In this document: positions 9,652 through 17,665 of the stretch, in pieces
Layout of the letters: each line of letters begins with the position of its first letter
How positions within the stretch are numbered: position 1 is the first letter of the stretch
Assembly: GCF_014652935.1 (NCBI RefSeq)
Contig: NZ_BMZT01000003.1
Span: 248,001-312,000, forward strand
From: Luteimonas padinae
GTDB taxonomy: Bacteria; Pseudomonadota; Gammaproteobacteria; Xanthomonadales; Xanthomonadaceae
Reading direction: 5' to 3'
DNA: 64,000 nucleotides
Position numbers and translations under genes: made by a program
Notes under the pieces: model-generated
Database searches by the model: none
Told to the model about the DNA's origin: nothing
Seen by the model: only the letters and a program-made list of their open reading frames with translations

Positions 9652-9900
9652 ATGCGCCCGATCCGCATCCTCATCGGCATGCTGTGCCTGGCCACAGGCG
9701 TCGCGGTCGGTGCACTCAATCCACAGGTGGTCGAACTCGACCTCGGCCTGGCCGTGTTCCATCCGACGCTCGGCCTCGCGCTGCTTGCCACGCTGCTGTT
9801 GGGCGCGCTAGCCGGCGGACTGGCGACGATGGCGTCGATCGTGCTGCCGCTGCGCCGGCGCGCCCGCACGCCCACCCCCAACGCAATGGACGCCAACTGA
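9652..9900 (+). CDS. lapA: LapA-domain inner-membrane protein
   Basis: 82 residues with two hydrophobic segments (about 4-22 and 40-65) and a short basic C-terminal tail, the layout of LapA (YciS). LapA works with LapB in controlling lipopolysaccharide synthesis through FtsH/LpxC. It overlaps lapB by one base (TGATG), so the two are translationally coupled. Confidence 0.9.
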   Translation: MRPIRILIGMLCLATGVAVGALNPQVVELDLGLAVFHPTLGLALLATLLLGALAGGLATMASIVLPLRRRARTPTPNAMDAN

Positions 9901-11078
9901 TGGCTTTCGTCACCGAGTGGTTCTGGTTCTTCCTGCTGCTGCCGATCGCTGCGCTCTCGGGCTGGGTGATCGGCCGCCGCGGCGGCGAGCGCCACAGCGA
10001 CAGCCAGGTCAGCAAGCTGTCCACCACCTATTTCCGCGGCCTCAACTACCTGCTCAGCGAGGAGCCGGACAAGGCCATCGAGCTGTTCCTGCACATCGCC
10101 GAACTCGACAAGGACACCTTCGAGACCCAGATCGCGCTCGGGCACCTGTTCCGCCGCCGCGGCGAAGTCGACCGCGCGATCCGCCTGCACCAGGGCCTGG
10201 TCCAGCGTCCGGACCTCAGCGATCCGCAGAAGGTGCAGGCCTTGCTGGCGCTGGGCGAGGACTACATGCGCTCGGGCCTGCTCGATCGCGCCGAGACCGT
10301 GTTCACCGAGCTCGCCGCGCTCGACCAGCGTGCGCCGCAGGCGCTCAGGCACCTGATCGGCATCTACCAGGCCGAGCGCGACTGGCCCAAGGCGATTGAG
10401 AACGCGACCCGCTACGAAGACGTGACCGGCGAGCCCATGGGCAAGCTGATCGGCCAGTTCGAGTGCGAGCTCGCCGAGCGCCTGCGCGCCGCCGGTGACC
10501 GCGAGGGTGCGCAGGCGGCGGTGGCGCGCGCCTATGCGGCGGACTCCAGCTCGGTGCGCGCCGGCATGCTCGAGGGCCGCCTGGAGCTCGATGCCGGCAA
10601 CGACGCTGCGGCAATCCGCGCCTACGAGCGCGCCGCCCGGCACGACCCCGACTTCCTTCCGGAAATCCTGCCGCCGCTGCGCTTGGCCTACGACCGCGTC
10701 GGCGACCTGCCCGGCGCGCGCGCCTTCCTCACCGAGATGAGCGAGCACTACCGCGGGGTGGCGCCGGTGCTGGCGCTGACGCATCTGGTCGAAGCGGAGG
10801 AGGGCGTGCCGGCGGCACGCCGTTTCCTCGCCCAGCAGCTCAAGGACCGGCCCTCGGTGCGCGGCGAGGCGGCGCTGATCGAGCTCACCCTGGCCGAAGG
10901 CGGGAACGAGGCGGCCACCCTGCAGGAACTCCGGCACATCACCGACCAGCTGCTGGTGCGCAACCCCGCGTACCGCTGCAACCGCTGCGGGTTCGGCGCG
11001 CGCAGCCACCATTGGCAGTGCCCGTCCTGCAAGGAGTGGGGCAGCATCAAGCCGCTGCTCAACTACGCCGTGGTCTGA
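9900..11078 (+). CDS. lapB: Lipopolysaccharide assembly protein LapB
   Basis: 392 residues. One N-terminal transmembrane helix (about 6-24) is followed by a long TPR array (about 40-340). The end is a rubredoxin-like zinc ribbon with two CxxC pairs (YRCNRCGF and QCPSCKEWG). In E. coli the protein brings LpxC to the FtsH protease and so sets LPS output. The ATG overlaps the lapA stop. Length and domain order are normal. The next gene starts 5 bp downstream, suggesting that the polysaccharide genes are read from the same transcript. Confidence 0.95.
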   Translation: MAFVTEWFWFFLLLPIAALSGWVIGRRGGERHSDSQVSKLSTTYFRGLNYLLSEEPDKAIELFLHIAELDKDTFETQIALGHLFRRRGEVDRAIRLHQGLVQRPDLSDPQKVQALLALGEDYMRSGLLDRAETVFTELAALDQRAPQALRHLIGIYQAERDWPKAIENATRYEDVTGEPMGKLIGQFECELAERLRAAGDREGAQAAVARAYAADSSSVRAGMLEGRLELDAGNDAAAIRAYERAARHDPDFLPEILPPLRLAYDRVGDLPGARAFLTEMSEHYRGVAPVLALTHLVEAEEGVPAARRFLAQQLKDRPSVRGEAALIELTLAEGGNEAATLQELRHITDQLLVRNPAYRCNRCGFGARSHHWQCPSCKEWGSIKPLLNYAVV

Positions 11079-11083
11079 GAGGA

Positions 11084-12142
11084 GTGGATCGCCTGGACTG
11101 GATCCACGCGCTGCCATGGCTGGCCGCCGCGGCGGCCCTCGGCGCTGCCGGAGCCTGGCTGGCACGCGCGCACGCGCTGCGTCACGGGCTGCTCGACCTG
11201 CCCGGGGAGCGGCGCAGCCACCAGGTCCCCACGCCGCGTGGCGGCGGCGTCGGCATCGCCGTGGCCTGGGTCCTGGCCTGCGTGCTGTCCGGGTGGTCGG
11301 GCTGGATGCCGTGGGAGCTGGCCCTGGCGGCGGGCTGCGGCAGCCTGTTGGTGGCGGTGGCCGGTTACATCGACGACCACCGCCCGCTGTCGGCCTGGTG
11401 GCGGCTGCTCGCGCACGTCGTGGCCGGCCTGGTGCTCGCCGCGGGTGTGTCCTTCGCCGGCGGAGCGGCGTGGCTGGCGCTGCTGGCCTTCGTGGCCGTG
11501 CCGGTCATGGTCAACGTCTGGAACTTCATGGATGGCATCGACGGCATCGCGACCAGCCAGGCCGCCCTGGCCGCGGCCGGCATCGCCGCGCTGGGCATCG
11601 CGTCGCATGGGGAGGAAGGGGTGCGGGCGGCGCTTCCAGCGCTGCTGCTGTGCGCCGCCTGCCTCGGGTTCCTGCCGTTCAACTTCCCGAGGGCGCGGAT
11701 CTTCCTGGGCGACGTTGGCAGCGGAACCCTCGGTATCGCGCTGGCGGTCCTGGTGGTCCTGCTGCTGTCCGATGCGGCGCCGGGGCAGGGAGCGGGGCTG
11801 CTCGTCCTCGCGTGCCTGCCGCTCTCGGCGTTCCTGGTTGACGCGACCTTGACGCTCGGCGGGCGCATCGTCAGTCGCGAACAGTGGTGGACGGCCCACG
11901 TCGGCCATGCCTACCAGCGCCTGGCGAGGCGCACGGGTTCGCATGTTCCGGTGGCGTTCGCGTACGCCGGATGGACGGCCGTCGCCGTTCTGGCGGCGCT
12001 CGCTGCCTCAGGGAGCGGCTTCATCGTTAAACTGGCGGTCTGTGCGGGCTTCGTTGCCGCTGGAATCCTGGTATGGCGCGCCTCCACCGGTGCGGATGCA
12101 CGAACGCATGAGGAGACGCCCGACGATGACCAGCCTGAGTGA
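11084..12142 (+). CDS. WecA/WbpL-like undecaprenyl-phosphate glycosyl-1-phosphate transferase
   Basis: Polytopic membrane enzyme (352 residues, about ten hydrophobic helices) of the MraY/WecA family, which starts O-antigen or related glycan synthesis by moving a sugar-1-phosphate to undecaprenyl phosphate. The key blocks are YIDDHRPLSAW, NVWNFMDGIDGIA (the DGIDG aspartates) and FLGDVGSG. The start is the GTG at 11084, placed a few bases after GAGAGGA; an upstream extension would run into lapB. The next gene, a sugar 4,6-dehydratase, overlaps it by 17 bp, a pairing like wbpL-wbpM of Pseudomonas. The sugar donor is not determined by sequence. Confidence 0.88.
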   Translation: MDRLDWIHALPWLAAAAALGAAGAWLARAHALRHGLLDLPGERRSHQVPTPRGGGVGIAVAWVLACVLSGWSGWMPWELALAAGCGSLLVAVAGYIDDHRPLSAWWRLLAHVVAGLVLAAGVSFAGGAAWLALLAFVAVPVMVNVWNFMDGIDGIATSQAALAAAGIAALGIASHGEEGVRAALPALLLCAACLGFLPFNFPRARIFLGDVGSGTLGIALAVLVVLLLSDAAPGQGAGLLVLACLPLSAFLVDATLTLGGRIVSREQWWTAHVGHAYQRLARRTGSHVPVAFAYAGWTAVAVLAALAASGSGFIVKLAVCAGFVAAGILVWRASTGADARTHEETPDDDQPE

Positions 12143-14036
12143 CCGGATCCGGAACGGCCTGCCGCGGCTGTCGGTGGTCGCGCACGACCTGGCCATGGTC
12201 TGGCTCACCTGGGCCGGTCTCAACCATTTCCGCCAGTCGGCCATCGACCAGGTCGCTGCCGCGCCGCTGCTGTCGCCGGAGATGCTGCTGATCCTGATCG
12301 TTCAGGGCCTCATCTTCTGGCAGGTCGGCCTTTACCGCGGCGTGTGGCGGTTCGCGAGCATCCCCGACCTGGTCAACATCGTGAAGGCGAGCCTGTTCGG
12401 CCTGCTGGCGATCCTGCCGCTGCTGTTCTTCGTCTTCGACCGCGCGGGCCAGGTGCCGCGCACGGTCATGCTGGCCTATCCGGTCGTGCTGTCGGCGCTG
12501 CTGGGCATGCCACGACTGCTGTACCGCGCATGGAAGGACCACGGCAACGAGCGCACCGACAAGGCGGCGCTGCGGGTGCTGATCCTCGGCGCGGGGCAGG
12601 CGGGCGAGGCGCTGGTGCGCGACCTGCGCCGCGTGGGAGCCTATCAGCCCGTGGGCTTTCTCGACGACGCGGCGAGGCTCCGCGGAAGCCACGTGCAGGG
12701 ACTTCCGGTGCTGGGCAGGATCGACGACGTGGGCCAGATCGCGCCGGAGACCGCTGCGCGCCTGCTGGTGATCGCGATGCCGTCGCTGGACGCGACCGCC
12801 ATGCGCCGGGTGGTTGCCGCCTGCGAACGAACGGGCCTGCCGTTCCGCACCGTTCCGCGGCTCAACGACCTGCTCGAGGGGCGGTCGCTGCCGGGTGAGC
12901 TGAAGGAAGTCGCGATCGAGGACCTGCTCGGCCGAAAGCCGGTCACGCCGGACTGGAAGGCCATCCGCGGCTGGCTCGGAGGCCGCAGCGTGCTGGTCAC
13001 CGGCGCTGGTGGCTCGATCGGAGCCGAACTCTGCCGCCAGTGCGCGCGCCACGGCGCCCGCCAGATCACGCTGATCGAGATCGACGAACTGGCGCTGCTG
13101 ACCGTTCAGAACGAGCTGCGCCGGGACTTCCCCCAGATCGAGTGCCTGCCCGTGCTGGGCGACTGCGGCGATCCGGCGGTGATCCGCCACGCACTGTCGC
13201 TGTCGCAGCCGGAGGCGGTCTTCCACGCCGCCGCGTACAAGCAGGTGCCGGTGCTGGAATCGCAGCTCCGCGAAGCCGTGCGCAACAACGTGCTGGCCAC
13301 GGCGACGGTGGCGCACGAGGCGCAGGCGGCCGGGGTCGGCACCTTCGTGCTGATTTCCACCGACAAGGCGGTGGATCCGGTCAACGTGCTGGGCGCCAGC
13401 AAGCGCCTGGCGGAAATGGTCTGCCAGGCGATGAACAGCCTTGACGGCACGCGCTTCGTGACGGTGCGCTTCGGCAACGTGCTCGACTCGGCCGGCAGCG
13501 TGGTGCCGCTGTTCCGTGCGCAGATCCGCAGCGGCGGGCCGGTGACGGTGACCGACCCGGAGGTCACGCGCTACTTCATGACCATCCCCGAGGCCTGCCA
13601 GCTGATCCTGCAGGCCGTGGCGATCGGGTCGAGGCAGGCGGTGTATACCCTCGACATGGGCGAGCCGGTGTCGATCCGCCTGCTGGCGGAGCAGATGATC
13701 ACGCTCGCCGGCAAGCAGCCCGGCCGCGACATCGCCATCGTCTATACCGGCCTGCGTCCGGGCGAAAAGCTGCACGAGACGCTGTTCCACGCCGACGAGC
13801 GCTACCGGCCCACGGCGCATCCCAAGATCCTGCAGGCGGAAGCGCGCGTCGTGTCTTCGGAGCGGATCGGCCCGGCCCTGTCGCGCCTGCGCGACGCGGT
13901 CGCCAGCTACGATCTCGAGGCCCTTGACCAGGCCCTGCGCGAGGCGGTTCCGGAGTTCGCGCCCCTGGTCCACCATGAAGAGCCCGCGGCCGCGACGGTG
14001 GTCGCCTTTCCCGCAAGGAACGCAAGACGCACATGA
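12126..14036 (+). CDS. CapD/WbpM-like nucleoside-diphosphate-sugar 4,6-dehydratase
   Basis: 636 residues. An N-terminal block of about four transmembrane helices is followed by a first Rossmann region (LILGAGQAGEALVRDL) and a second, catalytic SDR domain starting VTGAGGSIGAELCRQ. Typical WbpM/FlaA1 blocks are AAYKQVPVLE, STDKAVDPVNVLGASKRLAE and VRFGNVLDSAGSVVPLF. Family members convert UDP-GlcNAc to a 4-keto-6-deoxy sugar that feeds O-antigen or protein glycosylation. The start overlaps the preceding transferase by 17 bp and the end overlaps galU by 4 bp, so the three form one operon. Confidence 0.9.
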   Translation: MTSLSDRIRNGLPRLSVVAHDLAMVWLTWAGLNHFRQSAIDQVAAAPLLSPEMLLILIVQGLIFWQVGLYRGVWRFASIPDLVNIVKASLFGLLAILPLLFFVFDRAGQVPRTVMLAYPVVLSALLGMPRLLYRAWKDHGNERTDKAALRVLILGAGQAGEALVRDLRRVGAYQPVGFLDDAARLRGSHVQGLPVLGRIDDVGQIAPETAARLLVIAMPSLDATAMRRVVAACERTGLPFRTVPRLNDLLEGRSLPGELKEVAIEDLLGRKPVTPDWKAIRGWLGGRSVLVTGAGGSIGAELCRQCARHGARQITLIEIDELALLTVQNELRRDFPQIECLPVLGDCGDPAVIRHALSLSQPEAVFHAAAYKQVPVLESQLREAVRNNVLATATVAHEAQAAGVGTFVLISTDKAVDPVNVLGASKRLAEMVCQAMNSLDGTRFVTVRFGNVLDSAGSVVPLFRAQIRSGGPVTVTDPEVTRYFMTIPEACQLILQAVAIGSRQAVYTLDMGEPVSIRLLAEQMITLAGKQPGRDIAIVYTGLRPGEKLHETLFHADERYRPTAHPKILQAEARVVSSERIGPALSRLRDAVASYDLEALDQALREAVPEFAPLVHHEEPAAATVVAFPARNARRT

Positions 14037-14929
14037 CCCGACGCATCCGCAAGGCGGTTTTTCCCGTGGCCGGCCTCGGCACCCGGTTCCTCCCGGCCAC
14101 CAAGACGGTTCCCAAGGAAATGTTGCCGATCGTCGATCGGCCCCTGATCCAGTATGCGGTCGACGAAGCGGTCGAGGCCGGATGCGACACCATGGTGTTC
14201 GTCACCAACCGCTACAAGCACGCGGTCGCGGACTACTTCGACAAGGCCTATGAGCTGGAGCAGAAGCTCGAGCGCGCCGGCAAGACGACGCAGTTGGAGC
14301 TGGTGCGCAACGTATTGCCAAAGGGCGTGCGCGCGGTGTTCGTCACGCAGGCCGAGGCCCTGGGGCTTGGGCATGCCGTGCTTTGCGCCAAGCCGGTGGT
14401 CGGCGACGAGCCCTTCGCGGTCATCCTCCCCGACGACCTGATCTGGAACCGCGGTCCGGGCGCGCTCGCCCAGATGGCCGACGTGGCCGAAGCCAGCGGA
14501 TCGAGCGTCATCGCGACCCAGTCGGTGCCGGCGGAGCAGGTGTCCAGCTACGGGATCGTGGCGACGGATGAATTCAGCAACCGGCGCGGCCGGATCACGG
14601 CCATCGTGGAGAAGCCCAGGCCTGCCGACGCGCCCAGCGACCTGGCCGTGGTTGGGCGCTACGTGCTGTCACCGCGGATCTTCGACCTGCTGGAGGCCAC
14701 CCGCCCGGGCGCGGGCGGGGAGATCCAGCTCACCGACGCCATTTCGGCCCTCCTGGCGGAGGAGAGCGTGCTCGCCTACCACTTCCAGGGCACCCGCTTC
14801 GACTGCGGGACGCACATCGGCCTCATCGAGGCCACCATCCGCCATGCGCTTGACCATGAAAAACTCAGCGAGGCCGCCCAGGGCTTCATGCGGGAGGCGC
14901 TGGTCGAGCTGGGGGTCGTCGACTCCTGA
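14033..14929 (+). CDS. galU: UTP-glucose-1-phosphate uridylyltransferase
   Basis: Makes UDP-glucose from UTP and glucose-1-phosphate for cell-surface glycans. 298 residues with the nucleotide-binding signature GLGTRFLPATKTVPKEMLPI near the N terminus, then EKPRPADAPSDLAVVGRYVL and GGEIQLTDAI. It overlaps the upstream dehydratase by ATGA. It closes the polysaccharide operon; a separate promoter for the next gene begins 18 bp after its stop. Confidence 0.96.
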   Translation: MTRRIRKAVFPVAGLGTRFLPATKTVPKEMLPIVDRPLIQYAVDEAVEAGCDTMVFVTNRYKHAVADYFDKAYELEQKLERAGKTTQLELVRNVLPKGVRAVFVTQAEALGLGHAVLCAKPVVGDEPFAVILPDDLIWNRGPGALAQMADVAEASGSSVIATQSVPAEQVSSYGIVATDEFSNRRGRITAIVEKPRPADAPSDLAVVGRYVLSPRIFDLLEATRPGAGGEIQLTDAISALLAEESVLAYHFQGTRFDCGTHIGLIEATIRHALDHEKLSEAAQGFMREALVELGVVDS

Positions 14930-14946
14930 TGACTGCGGGAAGCCGG

Positions 14947-14976
14947 GTGACATCTTGCGGAAGGCAGGGTTATATT
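14947..14976 (+). promoter_or_regulatory. Predicted sigma70 promoter
   Basis: -35 GTGACA (14947-14952), 18-bp spacer, -10 TATATT (14971-14976). It serves the secreted-protein gene at 15048, so that gene is probably not part of the galU operon. Confidence 0.6.
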
Positions 14977-14983
14977 CAAGCGG

Positions 14984-15010
14984 TCATGAGTGGGGTGAGA
15001 GCCCTCATGA
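14984..15010 (+). promoter_or_regulatory. Inverted repeat in the 5' leader
   Basis: TCATGAG (14984-14990) is repeated in inverted form as CTCATGA (15004-15010), starting about where transcription should begin. It could be an operator or a leader hairpin. Confidence 0.45.
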
Positions 15011-15047
15011 TCGCTTGACAGCACATCAACCAGGGAGAGACCGCTTC

Positions 15048-15563
15048 ATGAAGCTTGCAACAACCTTCGCGGGCCTGACGCTCGCCATTGCCGCCGCCTA
15101 CAGTGCGCCGGCCGTCTCGCAGGTCGTCCATTCCAATGCCGCCCAGCCTGCTGCCCGGTGCCAGGGCGCACTGCCGAACTTCGAAGTCGGCCTGCGCAAG
15201 CGGCCGCTCGCCGTGCAGAACGTGGGCACCACGCCGATGTTCATCACCTGCGGCTTCGAGTTCGACGCCGGCGCGGCGATCGACAACTCGGCCCTGCTGG
15301 TCGACACCTATTTCACCAACACGACCACGGAGCCGGCCACCGTGACCTGCACCGCCGTGGGTGGCTGGGAAGGTGGTGATACCGAGAACATCAGCCTGAG
15401 CGTGGAGATCCCGGCCGGTGGTGGCGGCGAGGACGGCAACATCTTCGTCGCGGACACCGATTTCGAAACGGGTGCCATGGCGTCCGGCCTGGTGGCGTTC
15501 AGCTGCCGCCTGCCCGGCGGCGTCGGCATCAACGACACCTACGTGTACTGGGCGACCGAGTAA
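15048..15563 (+). CDS. Secreted protein of unknown function
   Basis: 171 residues with a Sec signal peptide ending near APAVSQ (about residue 25). The mature protein is rich in Thr, Gly and acidic residues and has four to six cysteines (ARCQGA, FITCGFEF, VTCTAVGG, FSCRLPG) that could form disulphides, suggesting a periplasmic or exported beta-sandwich. I do not recognise a named family. It is a single-gene unit with its own promoter (14947-14976), a leader inverted repeat and a very strong terminator, features of an abundantly made protein. Confidence 0.8.
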   Translation: MKLATTFAGLTLAIAAAYSAPAVSQVVHSNAAQPAARCQGALPNFEVGLRKRPLAVQNVGTTPMFITCGFEFDAGAAIDNSALLVDTYFTNTTTEPATVTCTAVGGWEGGDTENISLSVEIPAGGGGEDGNIFVADTDFETGAMASGLVAFSCRLPGGVGINDTYVYWATE

Positions 15564-15587
15564 GCCGGTCCCGTACCAAGCGAGCAG

Positions 15588-15620
15588 AAAAGGGGTGCCG
15601 GGCAACCGGCACCCCTTTTT
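15588..15620 (+). terminator. Strong rho-independent terminator
   Basis: Perfect 14-bp stem (AAAAGGGGTGCCGG) with a GCAA tetraloop and a T5 tail, 24 bp after the stop of the secreted-protein gene. The A-run on the left arm makes it able to act in both directions. Confidence 0.9.
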
Positions 15621-15673
15621 CCTGACCTCGTGATCGAACACACTGCATCCTTTGAACCGGGCCCGACGCTTCC

Positions 15674-16270
15674 ATGAAACCAGGCACCAAGCTTCCCATC
15701 ATCGCGGCTGCCGCCATTGTCGTGGCGGTCGTGGCCGGCACGTTCTTCCTGCGGGGCGATCGCACGCCGACTGCGACCGCCCCAGATGCCGTTGCGGCCG
15801 CGCAGGAGTCTGCGCCTTCGGCCGGTTTCGCCCCGCCGGTCGCGCGCACAGCGCCGTCGGTCCCGGGAAGGCCCGCCACCGACGAGGCCATGATCGAGCA
15901 GCTCGACCAGCGGGCCCGAAAGCGCGAAGAACACCAGGCGCGAACCGCAGCACTCAAGGAGCAATCCGCGCAGCGGTATGCCAGCGAGCAGGTTGATCCG
16001 GCCTGGGCGCCGGGGAAGATCACCGAACTCAACGGCATCGCGGCCGACCCGGCCTTCGATGTCGCCGGTGCGCAACCCCGCAACCTCAGCATCGACTGCC
16101 GCAGCAGCATGTGCCGCATCGACGGCCAGTTCGAAGACGCCGGCAAGGCCGAGGACTGGATCCTGCTCTACACCGCCAGCGTCGGGAGTGCGATGCCGAG
16201 CTCCGTGATTTCGCGCACCCGCAACCCGGACGGCACGATGCGCGTGGAGATCTACGGGCGCGGCCGCTGA
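15674..16270 (+). CDS. Membrane-anchored protein of unknown function
   Basis: 198 residues. An N-terminal membrane anchor (PIIAAAAIVVAVVAGTFFL, about residues 8-26) is followed by an Ala/Pro-rich linker, a charged predicted helix (DEAMIEQLDQRARKREEHQ, about 69-87) and a C-terminal domain with a cysteine pair (IDCRSSMCRI) that could be a disulphide. The domain faces the periplasm by topology. No family is recognised. It stands alone between two terminators and is convergent with the thiolase gene. Confidence 0.72.
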   Translation: MKPGTKLPIIAAAAIVVAVVAGTFFLRGDRTPTATAPDAVAAAQESAPSAGFAPPVARTAPSVPGRPATDEAMIEQLDQRARKREEHQARTAALKEQSAQRYASEQVDPAWAPGKITELNGIAADPAFDVAGAQPRNLSIDCRSSMCRIDGQFEDAGKAEDWILLYTASVGSAMPSSVISRTRNPDGTMRVEIYGRGR

Positions 16271-16306
16271 CCGGCCCCGGCCTCTCTGAGGCAATCGGCC
16301 GCAACG

Positions 16307-16335
16307 AAAAAGGGACGCCTTGGGCGTCCCTTTTT
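16307..16335. terminator. Bidirectional terminator between convergent genes
   Basis: AAAAAGGGACGCC pairs with GGCGTCCCTTTTT across a 3-base loop. T-runs exist on both strands, so it can end both the upstream hypothetical gene and the thiolase gene on the other strand. Confidence 0.88.
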
Positions 16336-16344
16336 CCTCCAGGA

Positions 16345-17550
16345 CTACAGGGCCTCGAACACTCCCGCAGCCCCCATGCCGGTGCCGATACACATCGTCA
16401 CCATGCCGTACTTCTGCTTCCTGCGGCGCATGCCGTGGACGATGGTCGCCGTGCGCACCGCACCGGTGGCGCCCAGCGGGTGGCCCAGCGCGATCGCGCC
16501 GCCCAGCGGGTTGACCTTCGACGGATCCAGCTCCGAGTCCCGGATCACCGCCAGCGCCTGGGCGGCGAAGGCCTCGTTGAGCTCGATCCAGTCCAGCTGG
16601 TCCTTCGTCAGGCCGCCCTGCTTGAGCGCCTTCGGAATCGCCGCGATCGGGCCGATGCCCATCACCTCGGGACGCACGCCGGCGACCGAAAACGAGACGA
16701 AGCGGGCGAGGGGGGTGAGGCCGTAGTCCTTGATCGCCTGCTCGGAGGCCACCAGCACCGCACCGGCACCGTCGCTCATCTGCGAGGAGTTGCCGGCGGT
16801 CACGCTGCCCCCGAACTGGCCGTTGCGGAACACCGGGCGCAGCTTTGCCAGGCCTTCCAGCGAGGTGTCCGGGCGCGGGCCCTCGTCGTGCTCGACCAGC
16901 GCCTTCTTCACCCGCACCGCGTTGCCGCCGAGGTCGGGGATGCGGGCCACGACTTCCAGCGGCGAGATCTCGTCGGCGAACTCGCCGGCCTTCTGCGCCG
17001 CCAGCGCCTTCTGGTGCGAGGCCAGCGCGAACGCGTCCTGGTCCTCTCGTGAGACCTTCCATTCCTCGGCGACCTTCTCGGCGGTGATGCCCATGCCGTA
17101 GGCGATGGCGACGTGGTCGTCCTTGAACACGCTCGGCGACAGCGCCACCTTGTTGCCCATCATCGGCACCATGCTCATCGACTCGGTGCCGCCGGCCAGC
17201 ACCAGGTCGGCGTTGCCGAGCCGCACCTGGTCGGCCGCCAGCGCCACGGCCTGCAGGCCGGAGGAACAGAAGCGGTTGATGGTCTGCGCGGCCACGGTGT
17301 CGGGCAGCCCGGCCAGCAGCACGCCGATGCGCGCCACGTTCATGCCCTGCTCGCCCTCGGGCATGGCGCAGCCGATGATGGCGTCGTCGATGCGGTTGAC
17401 GTCGATGCCCGGCGCCTGCGCGACCACGGACTTCAGCACGTGGGCCAGCATGTCGTCGGGGCGGGTGTTGCGGAACACGCCCTTGGGCGCCTTGCCCACC
17501 GGGGTGCGGGTGGCGGCGACGATGTAGGCGTCCTGTACCTGCTTGCTCAT
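16345..17550 (-). CDS. fadA: Acetyl-CoA C-acyltransferase (3-ketoacyl-CoA thiolase)
   Basis: Cleaves 3-ketoacyl-CoA with CoA to acetyl-CoA and a shortened acyl-CoA, the last step of beta-oxidation. 401 residues, full length. The nucleophile Cys lies in NRFCSSGLQA (about residue 94). The remaining catalytic blocks are NEAFAAQ, GHPLGATGA and the C-terminal CIGTGMGAAG. It is 115 bp downstream of the bifunctional dehydrogenase/hydratase gene on the same strand, forming a fad operon with the PsrA-like repressor. The intervening bases hold no recognised promoter. Confidence 0.95.
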   Translation of the reverse strand: MSKQVQDAYIVAATRTPVGKAPKGVFRNTRPDDMLAHVLKSVVAQAPGIDVNRIDDAIIGCAMPEGEQGMNVARIGVLLAGLPDTVAAQTINRFCSSGLQAVALAADQVRLGNADLVLAGGTESMSMVPMMGNKVALSPSVFKDDHVAIAYGMGITAEKVAEEWKVSREDQDAFALASHQKALAAQKAGEFADEISPLEVVARIPDLGGNAVRVKKALVEHDEGPRPDTSLEGLAKLRPVFRNGQFGGSVTAGNSSQMSDGAGAVLVASEQAIKDYGLTPLARFVSFSVAGVRPEVMGIGPIAAIPKALKQGGLTKDQLDWIELNEAFAAQALAVIRDSELDPSKVNPLGGAIALGHPLGATGAVRTATIVHGMRRRKQKYGMVTMCIGTGMGAAGVFEAL

Positions 17551-17665
17551 CTGTTTGATCCTTGCTTGATCTCCTTCCCCCGCATCGCGGGGGAAGGTGC
17601 CCGAAGGGCGGATGGGGGCAACCCCGCTGGATCCCTCCCGAAGCCGGGAACGACCCCGCGCGGCC

